Shown: positions 40,030-49,001 of the stretch, piece after piece
How the letters are laid out: every line of letters begins with the position of its first letter
How positions within the stretch are numbered: the first letter of the stretch is position 1
Source of the DNA: Flavobacterium psychrophilum
Lineage (GTDB): Bacteria; Bacteroidota; Bacteroidia; Flavobacteriales; Flavobacteriaceae
Assembly: GCA_001708385.1 (NCBI GenBank)
Contig: CP012388.1
Location: 3,038,001-3,102,000 of the forward strand
Direction of reading: 5' to 3'
Length of the DNA stretch: 64,000 bases
The notes under the pieces: model-generated
Seen by the model: the letters and a program-made list of their open reading frames with translations, nothing else
Told to the model about the DNA's origin: nothing
Database searches by the model: none
Position numbers and translations under genes: made by a program

Positions 40030-41388
40030 ATGCGCACACACTTTATAGCAATAGGCGGTGCTGCCATGCACAATCTGGCATTGGCACTTCACTCAAAAGG
40101 ATATCATGTAACAGGCAGCGACGACGCCATTTTTGAACCGTCGCGCTCACGACTAGAAAAAAAAGGACTACTTCCTGAAGAATTAGGATGGTTCCCCGAA
40201 AAGATAACATCTGATATTGAAGCTATAATATTAGGGATGCACGCTAAGGCAGACAACCCTGAATTACTAAAGGCGCAGGAACTCGGACTTACAATTTATT
40301 CATACCCTGAATTTTTATACGAGCAGTCTAAAAACAAGACCCGCGTTGTAATTGGCGGATCGCATGGTAAGACAACCATTACCAGTATGATTCTTCATGT
40401 TATGCATTATAATAACATTGAGGTCGACTACATGGTGGGGGCTCAGTTGGAAGGTTTCGATACTATGGTTCACCTTACCGAAGAGAATGATTTTATTGTA
40501 TTGGAGGGTGATGAGTATCTGTCCTCTCCAATGGATCGCAGGCCCAAGTTTCACCTGTACCAACCAAATATTGCATTGATAAGCGGTATTGCGTGGGATC
40601 ATATCAATGTGTTTCCGACGTATGAAAACTATGTAGAGCAGTTTGAAATTTTTATTGAGAAAATTACAAATGGCGGCATTTTAGTATATAACGAAAATGA
40701 CCCTGAAGTAAAACGTGTTGCCGAAGCGGCTACAAACCCTATACGTAAATTACCCTACCGGACTCCGGAATATACCGTTCAAAACGGGACAACATATCTA
40801 GAAACCCCTGAAGGGTCTATGCCTATTGAAGTTTTTGGCGCACATAACCTTAACAACCTTGCTGGGGCTAAATGGATATGCCAGAATATGGGTGTAGATG
40901 AGGCTGATTTTTATGAAGCTATTGCCAGTTTTAAAGGAGCAAGTAAACGCCTTGAAAAGATTGCAGAGAACGGCAAAAATGTAGCTTATAAAGATTTTGC
41001 ACATTCGCCAAGCAAAGTAGCTGCAACAACAAAAGCTGTAAAAGAGCAATACCCTGACAAAACCCTTATAGCATGCCTTGAATTGCATACCTACAGCAGC
41101 CTTAACGCCGAGTTCCTTAAAGAATATGAAGGTGCTTTGGATAATGCTGATGTAGCTGTGGTGTTTTATTCACCTGATGCGGTTAAGATAAAACAGCTTG
41201 AAGAGGTAACCTACGATCAGATTGCGAAGGCATTTAATCGCAAAGACCTGATAATATATACAAACCCTACTGAATTTAAAGAATACCTGTATAATCTTAA
41301 GCATGACGATAACGGCATAGCGTTATTGTTAATGAGTTCGGGTAATTATGGCGGGCTCAATTTTGATGAAGTAAAGAATCTTTTATAG
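40030..41388 (+). CDS. mpl: UDP-N-acetylmuramate:tripeptide ligase (peptidoglycan recycling)
   Basis: A 452-residue Mur-ligase-family enzyme. RTHFIAIGGAAMHNLALALH is the N-terminal UDP-binding motif in the Mpl form. VVIGGSHGKTTITSMILHV is the ATP P-loop near residue 110, and DFAHSPSKVAATTKAVKEQ is the C-terminal domain motif. The enzyme re-attaches L-Ala-gamma-D-Glu-meso-DAP recovered from old peptidoglycan to UDP-MurNAc. MurC is the main alternative, but the first motif (GGAAMHNLA rather than GIGGxGMS) and the HSPSKV motif fit Mpl better. Confidence 0.88.
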   Translation: MRTHFIAIGGAAMHNLALALHSKGYHVTGSDDAIFEPSRSRLEKKGLLPEELGWFPEKITSDIEAIILGMHAKADNPELLKAQELGLTIYSYPEFLYEQSKNKTRVVIGGSHGKTTITSMILHVMHYNNIEVDYMVGAQLEGFDTMVHLTEENDFIVLEGDEYLSSPMDRRPKFHLYQPNIALISGIAWDHINVFPTYENYVEQFEIFIEKITNGGILVYNENDPEVKRVAEAATNPIRKLPYRTPEYTVQNGTTYLETPEGSMPIEVFGAHNLNNLAGAKWICQNMGVDEADFYEAIASFKGASKRLEKIAENGKNVAYKDFAHSPSKVAATTKAVKEQYPDKTLIACLELHTYSSLNAEFLKEYEGALDNADVAVVFYSPDAVKIKQLEEVTYDQIAKAFNRKDLIIYTNPTEFKEYLYNLKHDDNGIALLLMSSGNYGGLNFDEVKNLL

Positions 41389-41389
41389 T

Positions 41390-41412
41390 AAAAGGCGCCA
41401 TTGGTGCCTTTT
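41390..41412. terminator. Bidirectional terminator between mpl and the DUF1287 gene
   Basis: AAAAGGCGCC / GGTGCCTTTT with a 3-base loop, immediately after the mpl stop and overlapping the last bases of the convergent gene. Confidence 0.8.
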
Positions 41413-42016
41413 ATTTTTTATACCTGTAATGACCAGTGATTTTAGATTCAAAGAGAAAATCATCCATTTTTTGTCCGTAGCCAATGTTGTGAACAATCAT
41501 ATACCGGCCGGAAGATGCTTTCTTATCAACGACAAATCCTATATGCGGGTGATTGCCGGGCAGCATCCAGGTTACAATATCTCCGGGTTTGTAATCGGCT
41601 GCGTTGTTGGTAATTGATTTTACCTCTCCGAAACGGCGAAAGAAAACCTGTAAATTGGGCACACGCCTGTGATCGATATTTGTGTCGGGTTTTTTAAGGC
41701 CCCATGTTTTTGGATATAATGAAAAGTTTTTACGCATATCTTCGTGTACTTCTTTCTGAAGGTCAATCCCCAATTTTCGATAGGCCCTTATTATAACATC
41801 GGTACAGACTCCTTTATCTTTTGGCACATCGCCGTTAGGGTACGGAATTGTAAAATAATCACCGGTATATTTTACCTTATCCTTAGTGAGAGCAATTGCT
41901 GCATCAGATAATTTACCATAAAAATCTTTGTTTACTATAGACTCAGTAATCGGAGTAGTATCATTCGAATTGATGTTAGTGCATCCAAATAAAAATAGAA
42001 GTAGTAAATGTTTCAT
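41411..42016 (-). CDS. DUF1287 family lipoprotein
   Basis: A 201-residue protein from the ATG at 42016. A longer reading from 42058 is possible, but the chosen start gives a clean lipoprotein signal (KHLLLLFLFGC, Cys at residue 12). The body has the DUF1287 hallmarks: GVCTDVIIRAYRKLGIDLQK with its cysteine, LYPKTWGLKKPDTNIDHRR, GDIVTWMLPGNHPHIGFV and a later His. The Cys-His-Asp arrangement suggests a papain-like or NlpC/P60-like hydrolase in the envelope. No substrate is known. Confidence 0.88.
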   Translation of the reverse strand: MKHLLLLFLFGCTNINSNDTTPITESIVNKDFYGKLSDAAIALTKDKVKYTGDYFTIPYPNGDVPKDKGVCTDVIIRAYRKLGIDLQKEVHEDMRKNFSLYPKTWGLKKPDTNIDHRRVPNLQVFFRRFGEVKSITNNAADYKPGDIVTWMLPGNHPHIGFVVDKKASSGRYMIVHNIGYGQKMDDFLFESKITGHYRYKK

Positions 42017-42111
42017 GGTGAGTTGGTTTGTAATTAAAACGAAAGAAATATCGTTCATATTGTATCTTCAAATAGTCCTTTTTGTATTTTAGTGGTATTA
42101 TCACCTCACTT

Positions 42112-42810
42112 ATGGAAGAAACCAACACGACATTCTCAATAAAATATTGGGCAGAAGACGATCAGCCACGCGAAAAGCTAATGCTAAAAGGCAAAGCAGC
42201 CCTTAGTGATGCCGAACTAATTGCCATACTGATAGGTTCCGGCAGCCGCAACGAAAGTGCTGTAGAATTAAGCAAGCGTATATTGGCAAGTGTAGATAAT
42301 AATCTTAATGCTTTGGGTAAGCAAAGCCTTCAGCAATTAATGAGTTTTAAAGGAATAGGAGAAGCTAAAGCTATAACTATTGCTGCAGCTATGGAACTTG
42401 GTAGAAGGAGGCGTGACGAAGCGGGTGTTGATTTAAAGCGTATCACATCAAGCCGTGCAGTATTTGAGATTATGCAGCCCATTATTGGTGAACTGCCGCA
42501 TGAGGAATTTTGGATATTGTACCTTAATAATTCCAACAAAGTAACTTATAAAGCTCAGTTAAGTAAAGGTGGAATTACAGGTACAGTGGTAGACGTTCGG
42601 TTGGTCTTTAAAACGGCATTAGAACAGAATGCTGTTGGAATAATTCTGGTTCACAACCATCCTTCAGGGGTTTTGCAGGCCAGCGAAGCCGATAAGCAAA
42701 TTACGAAGCAGCTAAAAATGGCCGGGCAGTCACTGAGTATTAATGTGCTCGACCATGTAATTGTTACAGAGGCAGGTTACCTGAGTTTTGCCGATGAGGG
42801 AATGCTTTAG
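42112..42810 (+). CDS. radC: RadC family JAB-domain protein
   Basis: A 232-residue protein counted from the ATG at 42112; the frame extends to a TTG at 42082, but KYWAEDDQPREKL is the usual beginning. A helix-hairpin-helix region (LSDAELIAILIGSG, FKGIGEAKAITIAAAMELGRR) is followed by the JAB/MPN metal site IILVHNHPSGVLQASEAD. The C-terminus VLDHVIVTEAGYLSFAD is also diagnostic. The historical role in DNA repair is not proven for the family. Its stop overlaps the AraC gene by four bases in convergent orientation. Confidence 0.93.
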   Translation: MEETNTTFSIKYWAEDDQPREKLMLKGKAALSDAELIAILIGSGSRNESAVELSKRILASVDNNLNALGKQSLQQLMSFKGIGEAKAITIAAAMELGRRRRDEAGVDLKRITSSRAVFEIMQPIIGELPHEEFWILYLNNSNKVTYKAQLSKGGITGTVVDVRLVFKTALEQNAVGIILVHNHPSGVLQASEADKQITKQLKMAGQSLSINVLDHVIVTEAGYLSFADEGML

Positions 42811-43718
42811 TTAAAAAGCTTCCTGTATTCCAACGGCGAAATATTGGTTTTAGTTTTAAAAAGTTTGCTAAACGATTGCGGGTATTCAAACCCTAGTTGA
42901 TACGCAATTTCGCTTACCGAAAGTGGTGTAGAGGTTAATATCTCTTTTGCCTTTTCAATTAGTTTGTTGTGGATATGCTGCTGTGCGTTCTGACCTGTAA
43001 CTGCCCTAAGCATATCACTAAGATAGCCGGGTGAAACATTTAAATGGTCTGCAATATCTTTAACCCTTGGCAGGCAGGTGTTGTCACTATTATAATGGTC
43101 GTTAAGCAGGTTGTCAATTTTAGCAACGAGATCATTATTCAGATTTTTACGTGTGATAAACTGCCTGTTATAAAAACGGTTCGAGTAGGTAAGGAGCAAT
43201 TCTATGTGAGAAATAATAACATCCTGACTAAGGTTGTCTATAGCACTTGTATATTCCTGTTCAATATTACGCATTATGCCTTCAACCAACTTTTCTTCTT
43301 TTTGCGAAAGATAAAGCCCTTCATTTACCGCGTAAGAAAAGAATTCATAGTTCTTGATGTTTTTAGCTAACGGATATCCGCGTAAAAAATCGGGGTGAAT
43401 TAAAAGCATGCATCCCGCAAGCGGACTTTCTCCAGGTTCATTTTCATAGCATATCTGCCCCTGTGCGATAAATGACATCACACCTTCATCAAAATCGTAG
43501 CTGTTTTGACCGTAGCGGATCTTTCCCTTGTAATCTTTTTTAATGGCGATCATGTAGAGGTTAAGAATCAAACCGTCCGGTATTTCTTCCTGAATATTTT
43601 TTATGTCGCTAAAGTGAATGGTGCTCACCAAGGGGTGCTCCGGCCCGGCAAGTCCCAGCATACGGTGCATTTCAGAAATGGTGTTCAGTACCAGCGGTCC
43701 ATTTTTAACCTTTTTCAT
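42807..43718 (-). CDS. AraC family transcriptional regulator
   Basis: A 303-residue regulator. The N-terminal ~190 residues form a cupin-like sensing domain (FDEGVMSFIAQGQICYEN, GCMLLIHPDFLRGYPL). The C-terminal ~100 residues carry two helix-turn-helix motifs: VKDIADHLNVSPGYLSDML and LSVSEIAYQLGFEYPQSFSKLF, then KTKTNISPLEYRKLF. It lies directly downstream of an alcohol dehydrogenase and an aldo/keto reductase gene, which it may control. A hairpin separates it from the dehydrogenase gene, so it probably has its own promoter. Confidence 0.92.
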   Translation of the reverse strand: MKKVKNGPLVLNTISEMHRMLGLAGPEHPLVSTIHFSDIKNIQEEIPDGLILNLYMIAIKKDYKGKIRYGQNSYDFDEGVMSFIAQGQICYENEPGESPLAGCMLLIHPDFLRGYPLAKNIKNYEFFSYAVNEGLYLSQKEEKLVEGIMRNIEQEYTSAIDNLSQDVIISHIELLLTYSNRFYNRQFITRKNLNNDLVAKIDNLLNDHYNSDNTCLPRVKDIADHLNVSPGYLSDMLRAVTGQNAQQHIHNKLIEKAKEILTSTPLSVSEIAYQLGFEYPQSFSKLFKTKTNISPLEYRKLFN

Positions 43719-43734
43719 AGTTATTGCATTTAAT

Positions 43735-43763
43735 AGAAAAGCTACCGTAAAGATAGCTTTTCT
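43735..43763 (-). terminator. Hairpin terminator after the alcohol dehydrogenase gene
   Basis: AGAAAAGCTA / TAGCTTTTCT (43735-43744 and 43754-43763) with a 9-base loop, between the dehydrogenase stop and the AraC start. It has only a short T-run. Confidence 0.65.
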
Positions 43764-43776
43764 GTGATTGAATATA

Positions 43777-44814
43777 TTAAAGCGTAGCCATATCTATAAC
43801 AAAGCGGTAACGTACATCGCCTTTCAGCATCCTGTCGTAAGCGGTGTGTATATCTTTAATGTCGATTAGTTCTATATCAGACACAATGTTATGCTCTGCG
43901 CAAAAGTCCAGCATTTCCTGAGTTTCAGGTACGCCGCCGGCACCGCTACCTGTAACGGTTTTGTTACCCGATGCTAACGAAAAAGAAGGGACGCTAAAAG
44001 GCTCAAGAGGCATGCCAACATTAATGTAGGTGCCGTTTGTTTTTAGCATTGGCAGGTACAGGTTAATATCATGGTCGGCTGCAACGGTATCCAGTATAAA
44101 ATCAAAACCACTTTTCACTGCGGCTACTTCATCATCATTTTTAGTTACTACAAAATGATGTGCCCCAAGTTTTTTAGCGTCTTCCCTTTTCGATTCGGAT
44201 GTACTTAATACTGTAACTTCTGCGCCAAACGCTACTCCGAATTTTACGCCCATGTGACCTAATCCGCCAAGACCTACAACGGCTAGTTTATGGCCTTTGC
44301 GAACACCCCATCGTCGCAGGGGAGAATAAGTAGTAATTCCGGCACAAAGTAGTGGTGCCACTGCTGCAAGATCCAGCTTTTCTGAAATATGATGTACGTA
44401 CCTTTCGTGAACAATATTATTGTTGCTGTAACCACCATAAACAGGCTGACCGGATTTATCCAAATTGTTATAGGTCTGTACTCCGTCGGCGCAAAATTGT
44501 TCCTGTCCGTCGTTACATTCGGTACAGTGGCGGCAACTGTCTACCATTACGCCGACACCGGCAAGGTCGCCGGCTTTAAATTTGGTTACATGGTTACCAA
44601 CATGCGTTACACGCCCTACTATTTCATGGCCTGGCACCATTGGGAAAATTCCTGAGAACCATTCATTTTTAGTCTGGTGAATGTCGGTATGGCAAACACC
44701 GCAGTATAAAATTTCTATCTGTACATCGTGCGGCTGTAAATCCCTGCGTTCAAAACTCCAGGGAGCCAGATCTGTTTCTGCCGACTGTGCGGCGTATCCT
44801 TTAGATTGTATCAT
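43777..44814 (-). CDS. Zinc-dependent NAD(P) alcohol dehydrogenase (YahK/AdhC-like)
   Basis: A 345-residue medium-chain dehydrogenase. Catalytic zinc ligands are Cys38 (CGVCHTDIH), His63/Glu64 (PGHEIVG) and Cys157 (LLCAGITTYSPL). The structural zinc is held by Cys94, Cys97, Cys100 and Cys108. VVGLGGLGHMGVKFG is the Rossmann motif. The YahK/CAD branch reduces aldehydes to alcohols with NADPH. It is encoded 19 bases downstream of an aldo/keto reductase, suggesting a shared role in carbonyl detoxification, perhaps switched by the AraC protein next door. Confidence 0.93.
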   Translation of the reverse strand: MIQSKGYAAQSAETDLAPWSFERRDLQPHDVQIEILYCGVCHTDIHQTKNEWFSGIFPMVPGHEIVGRVTHVGNHVTKFKAGDLAGVGVMVDSCRHCTECNDGQEQFCADGVQTYNNLDKSGQPVYGGYSNNNIVHERYVHHISEKLDLAAVAPLLCAGITTYSPLRRWGVRKGHKLAVVGLGGLGHMGVKFGVAFGAEVTVLSTSESKREDAKKLGAHHFVVTKNDDEVAAVKSGFDFILDTVAADHDINLYLPMLKTNGTYINVGMPLEPFSVPSFSLASGNKTVTGSGAGGVPETQEMLDFCAEHNIVSDIELIDIKDIHTAYDRMLKGDVRYRFVIDMATL

Positions 44815-44833
44815 TGTTTAAATCTTTTCAATA

Positions 44834-45841
44834 TTATAATCCTACCATTTGCATCCCGCTCGCATCATACCTGTCTCCTGTAGTGGTGCCTAATGGGATG
44901 ATGCTTTCCAGCCTTTTCATTTCCTCGACAGTTAATTCAATCGCGGCTGCGGCAATATTTTGTTCAATATATTTGATATGCTTGGTTCCGGGTATCGGTA
45001 CAAAACCTTTGTTTATGGCCCAAGCTAAGGCAAGTTGCGAGGCGGTAATATTTTTCTCGGCAGACAGCTTATTCAATTCGTTAAGTAAGTCAATGTTTTT
45101 ATTGAATTGTTCTCCTTGAAATTTAGGAATTCCTCTCCTGAAATCATTTTCAGGAAAATCTTCAGGTGTTTTTATATCACCCGAAATAAATCCCCTTCCC
45201 AGAGGTGAGTAAGGAACAAAGCCAATACCAAGTTCGTTAATAGTATTCAAGATTCCTGTTTCTTCTACTGTACGTTCAAAAAGTGAGTATTCTGTTTGTA
45301 ATGCTGTAATTGGATGCACGTTATGTGCTAATTTAAGTGTTTCGGATCCAACTTCAGATAAACCGATGTAACCAATTTTGCCCTCTTTTACCAAATCTGC
45401 CATAGCGCCTACAGTTTCTTCAATAGGTGTTTCAGGGTCGAGACGGTGTAGGTAATATAGGTCAATATGATCGGTGCCTAAATTTTTAAGCGAACGTTCA
45501 ACTGCTTTTTTTACATATTCTTTTTTTCCGTTAATTCGCCATGTAAGTTGTTCGTTGTCGTCTATTTCGTAGCCAAACTTTGTAGCGACAATATAATTAC
45601 CACGATTACCCTTAATCGCTTTTGCAACCAAGCGCTCGTTGAGTAACGGGCCATATAAATCGGCTGTGTCAATAAAATTCCCGCCAAGTTCAAGTGAGCG
45701 ATGAATGGTTGCGATACTTTCAGTTTCATCTGCTTTGCCATAAATGTCATTACCCGCTATCGTAGTCATGCCCATGCAACCAAGGCCTATATTAGGTACC
45801 GTAAGCCCTTGGCTTCCTAATTTTACTTTATCTAGACTCAT
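44834..45841 (-). CDS. Aldo/keto reductase
   Basis: A 335-residue TIM-barrel NADPH reductase. The catalytic tetrad can be read: Asp in IDTADLYG with Tyr of the same motif, Lys in IVATKFGY, and His in DLYYLHRLDPETP. FVPYSPLGRGFISG and PGTKHIKYIEQNIAAA are the cofactor loops. It likely reduces aldehydes, ketones or methylglyoxal. Start is ATG at 45841. First gene of the pair with the zinc alcohol dehydrogenase. Confidence 0.93.
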   Translation of the reverse strand: MSLDKVKLGSQGLTVPNIGLGCMGMTTIAGNDIYGKADETESIATIHRSLELGGNFIDTADLYGPLLNERLVAKAIKGNRGNYIVATKFGYEIDDNEQLTWRINGKKEYVKKAVERSLKNLGTDHIDLYYLHRLDPETPIEETVGAMADLVKEGKIGYIGLSEVGSETLKLAHNVHPITALQTEYSLFERTVEETGILNTINELGIGFVPYSPLGRGFISGDIKTPEDFPENDFRRGIPKFQGEQFNKNIDLLNELNKLSAEKNITASQLALAWAINKGFVPIPGTKHIKYIEQNIAAAAIELTVEEMKRLESIIPLGTTTGDRYDASGMQMVGL

Positions 45842-45989
45842 GTTTTTTTATTTTGGATATAATTTATAATTATTTGATACAAAGTTCACTATAATACGAT
45901 TGGTAAAAGTGTTCAAAATAAATGTTGTTGTATCCAAAATGATGATGTAACAAAAACAATTGTTATTCGTCAGACTAAAAACACGCGCT

Positions 45990-46421
45990 ATGAACAACGA
46001 AGTATCTGAAGAAAAAAACTGGATGAAACATAACTGGAAATGGTTTGTTCCGTCTTTGGTAATTGTAGTAATTCTGGCGATGCTACTTGTAGCCACAGGT
46101 TCGGTTGGTGGTGCATCTGATTTAGCAGCCGCTTACAAAGATGAGGCACTTTATGAAAATGCAGTAAAGCAATCTAACGAGAATAATAAAGTTATCGAGA
46201 TTTTGGGTACACTTGAACCTGTTGATAATATGGCAATACTCGAGGGTACTGTTAAGTATAGTGATGACAAACAATCGGTTAACCTTACTGTACGGGTTAA
46301 AGGTGACAAGGGCAAAGCAAAAATGGACGTTGTTGCGAGTAAAATGGGTAGTATTTGGCAGTACAATCTTATAAAGATAAGAGTAAAAGCTCCTGAGCAG
46401 GAAATTATAGTTTTACAATAA
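45990..46421 (+). CDS. Coa1-like (cytochrome c oxidase assembly factor 1 family) membrane protein
   Basis: A 143-residue protein from the ATG at 45990 (a TTG at 45960 would add an unlikely basic extension). One membrane helix spans about residues 18-38 (WFVPSLVIVVILAMLLVATG). The extracytoplasmic part includes VRVKGDKGKAKMDVVASKMGSIWQYNLIKI, read here in pieces: VKGDKGKAKMDVVASK and WQYNLIKIRV. This fits the Coa1 fold seen in bacterial proteins of unknown role. Stand-alone gene; whether it is involved in oxidase assembly is not shown. Confidence 0.7.
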   Translation: MNNEVSEEKNWMKHNWKWFVPSLVIVVILAMLLVATGSVGGASDLAAAYKDEALYENAVKQSNENNKVIEILGTLEPVDNMAILEGTVKYSDDKQSVNLTVRVKGDKGKAKMDVVASKMGSIWQYNLIKIRVKAPEQEIIVLQ

Positions 46422-46442
46422 ATCATCATCAATCAAAAATAG

Positions 46443-46475
46443 AAACGGTAGGCTGTAAAGGCTTACCGTTTTTGC
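46443..46475 (+). terminator. Terminator of the Coa1-like gene
   Basis: AAACGGTAGGC / GCTTACCGTTT with one G-T pair, followed by TTTTT. Confidence 0.8.
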
Positions 46476-46577
46476 TTTAAGCATTACTGTCAGAAAATTA
46501 TGTTTTTTTTAATATTATCAATCTGTTAATATAGAAAGATATTTGTTTTTTTAATTTTACCTTTAAATAAAAAAGCT

Positions 46578-46976
46578 ATGCATAATTACACCATGACCTT
46601 TAAGTACGACGGGGAGTTTGATATTCCCGACGACGAGGAAGCCAGAGATAAAGAGGTCCCCCGAATGGTGATCGACAAGCTTGAAAATCATGAATTTGAA
46701 CTGGTAGATTTTAACCTCACTGAAAATTACGACGGCGAACATTCTAAACATTACATACATGACCCACTTTTACATCGCGCTGTTCTGGAAATAAGACTGG
46801 ATCTTTCTATAAAAGATATGAAGAGCCGTGAGGCTATTTATTCCAAATGCCTTAAAGCCTTACAGGATGAAGAGGTTTGTCTTGCCCATACTTACGAAAA
46901 CGATGACAAGCAAAAAGGAATGCTGCAAAGTATCGTTGTTTTTGAAATGAAACAAAGGCAGCGAGCGCAGGCATAA
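46578..46976 (+). CDS. Acidic cytosolic protein of unknown function
   Basis: A 132-residue soluble protein with no signal peptide or membrane helix. The N-terminal half is acidic (YDGEFDIPDDEEARDKE). Alternating strands and helices (RAVLEIRLDLSIKDMKSREA, then QSIVVFEMKQRQR) suggest an alpha/beta fold. I do not recognise the family. It is 58 bases upstream of the ABC operon with no terminator in between, so it may be its first gene. Confidence 0.65.
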   Translation: MHNYTMTFKYDGEFDIPDDEEARDKEVPRMVIDKLENHEFELVDFNLTENYDGEHSKHYIHDPLLHRAVLEIRLDLSIKDMKSREAIYSKCLKALQDEEVCLAHTYENDDKQKGMLQSIVVFEMKQRQRAQA

Positions 46977-47034
46977 TACTTTTTTTGTGTTTTATAATCT
47001 GTATGATTTCACTAAATTGCAGGTTCAATAAAAC

Positions 47035-47670
47035 ATGGCTATGATACAAACCAAAAATATACACTTTTCTTATGGAAAAAGCACCGATTTCCGTTTTCCG
47101 GATATTGCGGCTTCTTCCGGCGAAAGCCTGCTAATAACGGGCGGTTCGGGAAAGGGAAAAACTACACTGCTGCATCTCTTAGGAGGATTGCAGCGTCCGC
47201 AAAGCGGAGAAGTTATCATTGAGAACACCAATATAGCTTCGCTTTCAGAAAAAAAACTGGATCACTTCAGAGGTAAGAATATCGGTCTTGTGTTACAGCA
47301 GTCGTATTTTGTGGCATCGCTAAATGTGCTGGAAAATGTGGTTCTGGCTTCATGGCTGGCAACAGGGAAACAAGCTACAGAAAAAGCAAAGCAGCTTTTA
47401 GAACAGCTTGACCTTGCGGCTCATTTGCACAAGCTTCCTTCGCAACTTAGTATAGGGCAACAACAAAGGGTTTCTATCGCACGGGCACTTATCAATGAGC
47501 CAAAGCTCCTTTTGGCGGATGAGCCTACTTCAAGCCTTGACGATGAAAATGCTTTTAAAGTAGCCGATATGTTATCGCATCTTGCAAAACAGTACGGCAC
47601 TGCGCTGGTAATTGTTACTCATGACCAAAGGCTAAAAGACCGTTTTCCTAACCAAATATCTTTATCATGA
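47035..47670 (+). CDS. ABC transporter ATP-binding protein (LolD/MacB type)
   Basis: A 211-residue ATPase. Walker A GGSGKGKTTLLH is at about residues 37-48, the Q-loop in VLQQSYFVASL, the signature LSIGQQQRVSIARAL (LSIGQ instead of the common LSGGQ), Walker B with D-loop LLADEPTSSLDDEN, and the switch His in VTHDQRL. Its partner permease follows with a four-base overlap (ATGA, 47667-47670). The LolD/MacB class drives export of substrates from the periplasmic side of the inner membrane. Confidence 0.93.
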   Translation: MAMIQTKNIHFSYGKSTDFRFPDIAASSGESLLITGGSGKGKTTLLHLLGGLQRPQSGEVIIENTNIASLSEKKLDHFRGKNIGLVLQQSYFVASLNVLENVVLASWLATGKQATEKAKQLLEQLDLAAHLHKLPSQLSIGQQQRVSIARALINEPKLLLADEPTSSLDDENAFKVADMLSHLAKQYGTALVIVTHDQRLKDRFPNQISLS

Positions 47671-49001
47671 TTACTAAAATTGCCTGGAAAAACATTTGGT
47701 TTAAGCCATTAAATACAGCACTCAGCATTATATTACTTACAGCGAGTGTTGCAATTATAACCCTGCTAATCTTACTGCAGGAACAATTCGAAAAGAAATT
47801 TAGTGATAATATAGACGGGATTGATATTGTGCTTGGTGCACAGGGAAGTCCGTTACAGTTAATATTATCTTCGGTATACCAGGTTGATGCGCCAACAGGT
47901 AACATTGATTATACCGAAGCTAAAAAATGGATGAAACACCCCTTTGTGGAAACGGCTATTCCGTTATCTTTTGGGGACAACTATAGAGGGTTCCGTATAG
48001 TTGGGACAACCCCCGACTATCTTACAAAATATGGTGCCGAGGTAAAAAACGGTAAAGTATTTGGAAACAATTTTGAGGTAGTAGTGGGGAGTTCTATCGC
48101 ACAGAAGCTTGGAATGAAAGTAGGTGACAAATTTTTTGGTTCTCATGGAGATGCCGAAGAAGGCGAAGTGCACGATCATCAGGCATACATTGTTACGGGT
48201 ATTGCTTCGCCAACAGGTAAAGTTGTAGACAACCTGATTCTTTGTAACCTGCAAAGTGTATGGGCAATGCATGACCATGAGCACGAAGAAGGTGAAGAGA
48301 CTCACGATCACGACCATGAAGAACATGACCACGACCATGAAGCTGTAACCGATGCACATGATCACGATCACGAAGGGCACGACCACGATGACCACGCAGA
48401 AGAAGCACATAACCACGAACATGGGCATGAAGAAGCTACCATTAGTGAAGAAGGTAAAGAGATCACCGCTGTGCTTGTAAAATTTCGCAGTAAGATGGGA
48501 ATTGTAACCTGGCCTAGAATAATTGCACAAAATACTAAAATGCAGGCAGCATCGCCGGCTATAGAAATTAATAGGTTGTTCTCGTTATTTGGTATTGGGC
48601 TTGATGCACTACGCTACCTCGCCATTGGCATTATGGTAATATCAGGCATTAGTATTTTTATTGCGCTTTTCAATACTTTAAAAGAAAGAAAATACGAATT
48701 TGCATTGTTACGCGTTAATGGAGCCAGCCGTTTACAACTATTATCGCTTGTTCTTATAGAAAGCCTGCTTTTATGCGTTACCGGATTCGTGTTTGGAACG
48801 ATTGTTGGGAGGGTAGCACTAGTGTTTATTTCGGGTTCATCTGAGGACGAATTCAAAATGTCATTTAATCCGTTAGAGTTTGTGTGGGAGAAAGAAGGAT
48901 ATTTGTTTCTGCTCACTATCTTTGTAGGGATTTTAGCAGCGGTTATACCGGCTGTAAAAGCGTATAGTTTAAATATTTCTAAAACACTTGCAAATGCGTA
49001 A
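47667..49001 (+). CDS. FtsX-like (MacB-type) ABC permease with histidine-rich insert
   Basis: A 444-residue permease. One helix at about residues 17-38, then a periplasmic MacB-type domain (about 40-310), then three C-terminal helices in the FtsX arrangement (LAIGIMVISGISIFIALF, ESLLLCVTGFVFGTIVG, LFLLTIFVGILAAVIPA). Within the periplasmic domain, residues 202-254 form a low-complexity insert with 19 His and many Asp/Glu, probably binding Zn, Cu or Ni. The operon resembles zrg-type zinc systems of Vibrio, where ABC genes accompany a DUF3299 protein; that link is inference. Confidence 0.9.
   Translation: MITKIAWKNIWFKPLNTALSIILLTASVAIITLLILLQEQFEKKFSDNIDGIDIVLGAQGSPLQLILSSVYQVDAPTGNIDYTEAKKWMKHPFVETAIPLSFGDNYRGFRIVGTTPDYLTKYGAEVKNGKVFGNNFEVVVGSSIAQKLGMKVGDKFFGSHGDAEEGEVHDHQAYIVTGIASPTGKVVDNLILCNLQSVWAMHDHEHEEGEETHDHDHEEHDHDHEAVTDAHDHDHEGHDHDDHAEEAHNHEHGHEEATISEEGKEITAVLVKFRSKMGIVTWPRIIAQNTKMQAASPAIEINRLFSLFGIGLDALRYLAIGIMVISGISIFIALFNTLKERKYEFALLRVNGASRLQLLSLVLIESLLLCVTGFVFGTIVGRVALVFISGSSEDEFKMSFNPLEFVWEKEGYLFLLTIFVGILAAVIPAVKAYSLNISKTLANA

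Noticed and set aside
48300..48430. His-codon-rich tract as a DNA microsatellite or CRISPR-like repeat
   Set aside because: The units are irregular at the DNA level and stay in frame; it is coding low complexity, and no spacer pattern exists.
48193..48530. Plus- and minus-strand ORFs opposite the His-rich permease segment
   Set aside because: They arise from the repetitive CAC/GAC/GAA codons of the insert; the permease frame is supported by domain motifs on both sides.
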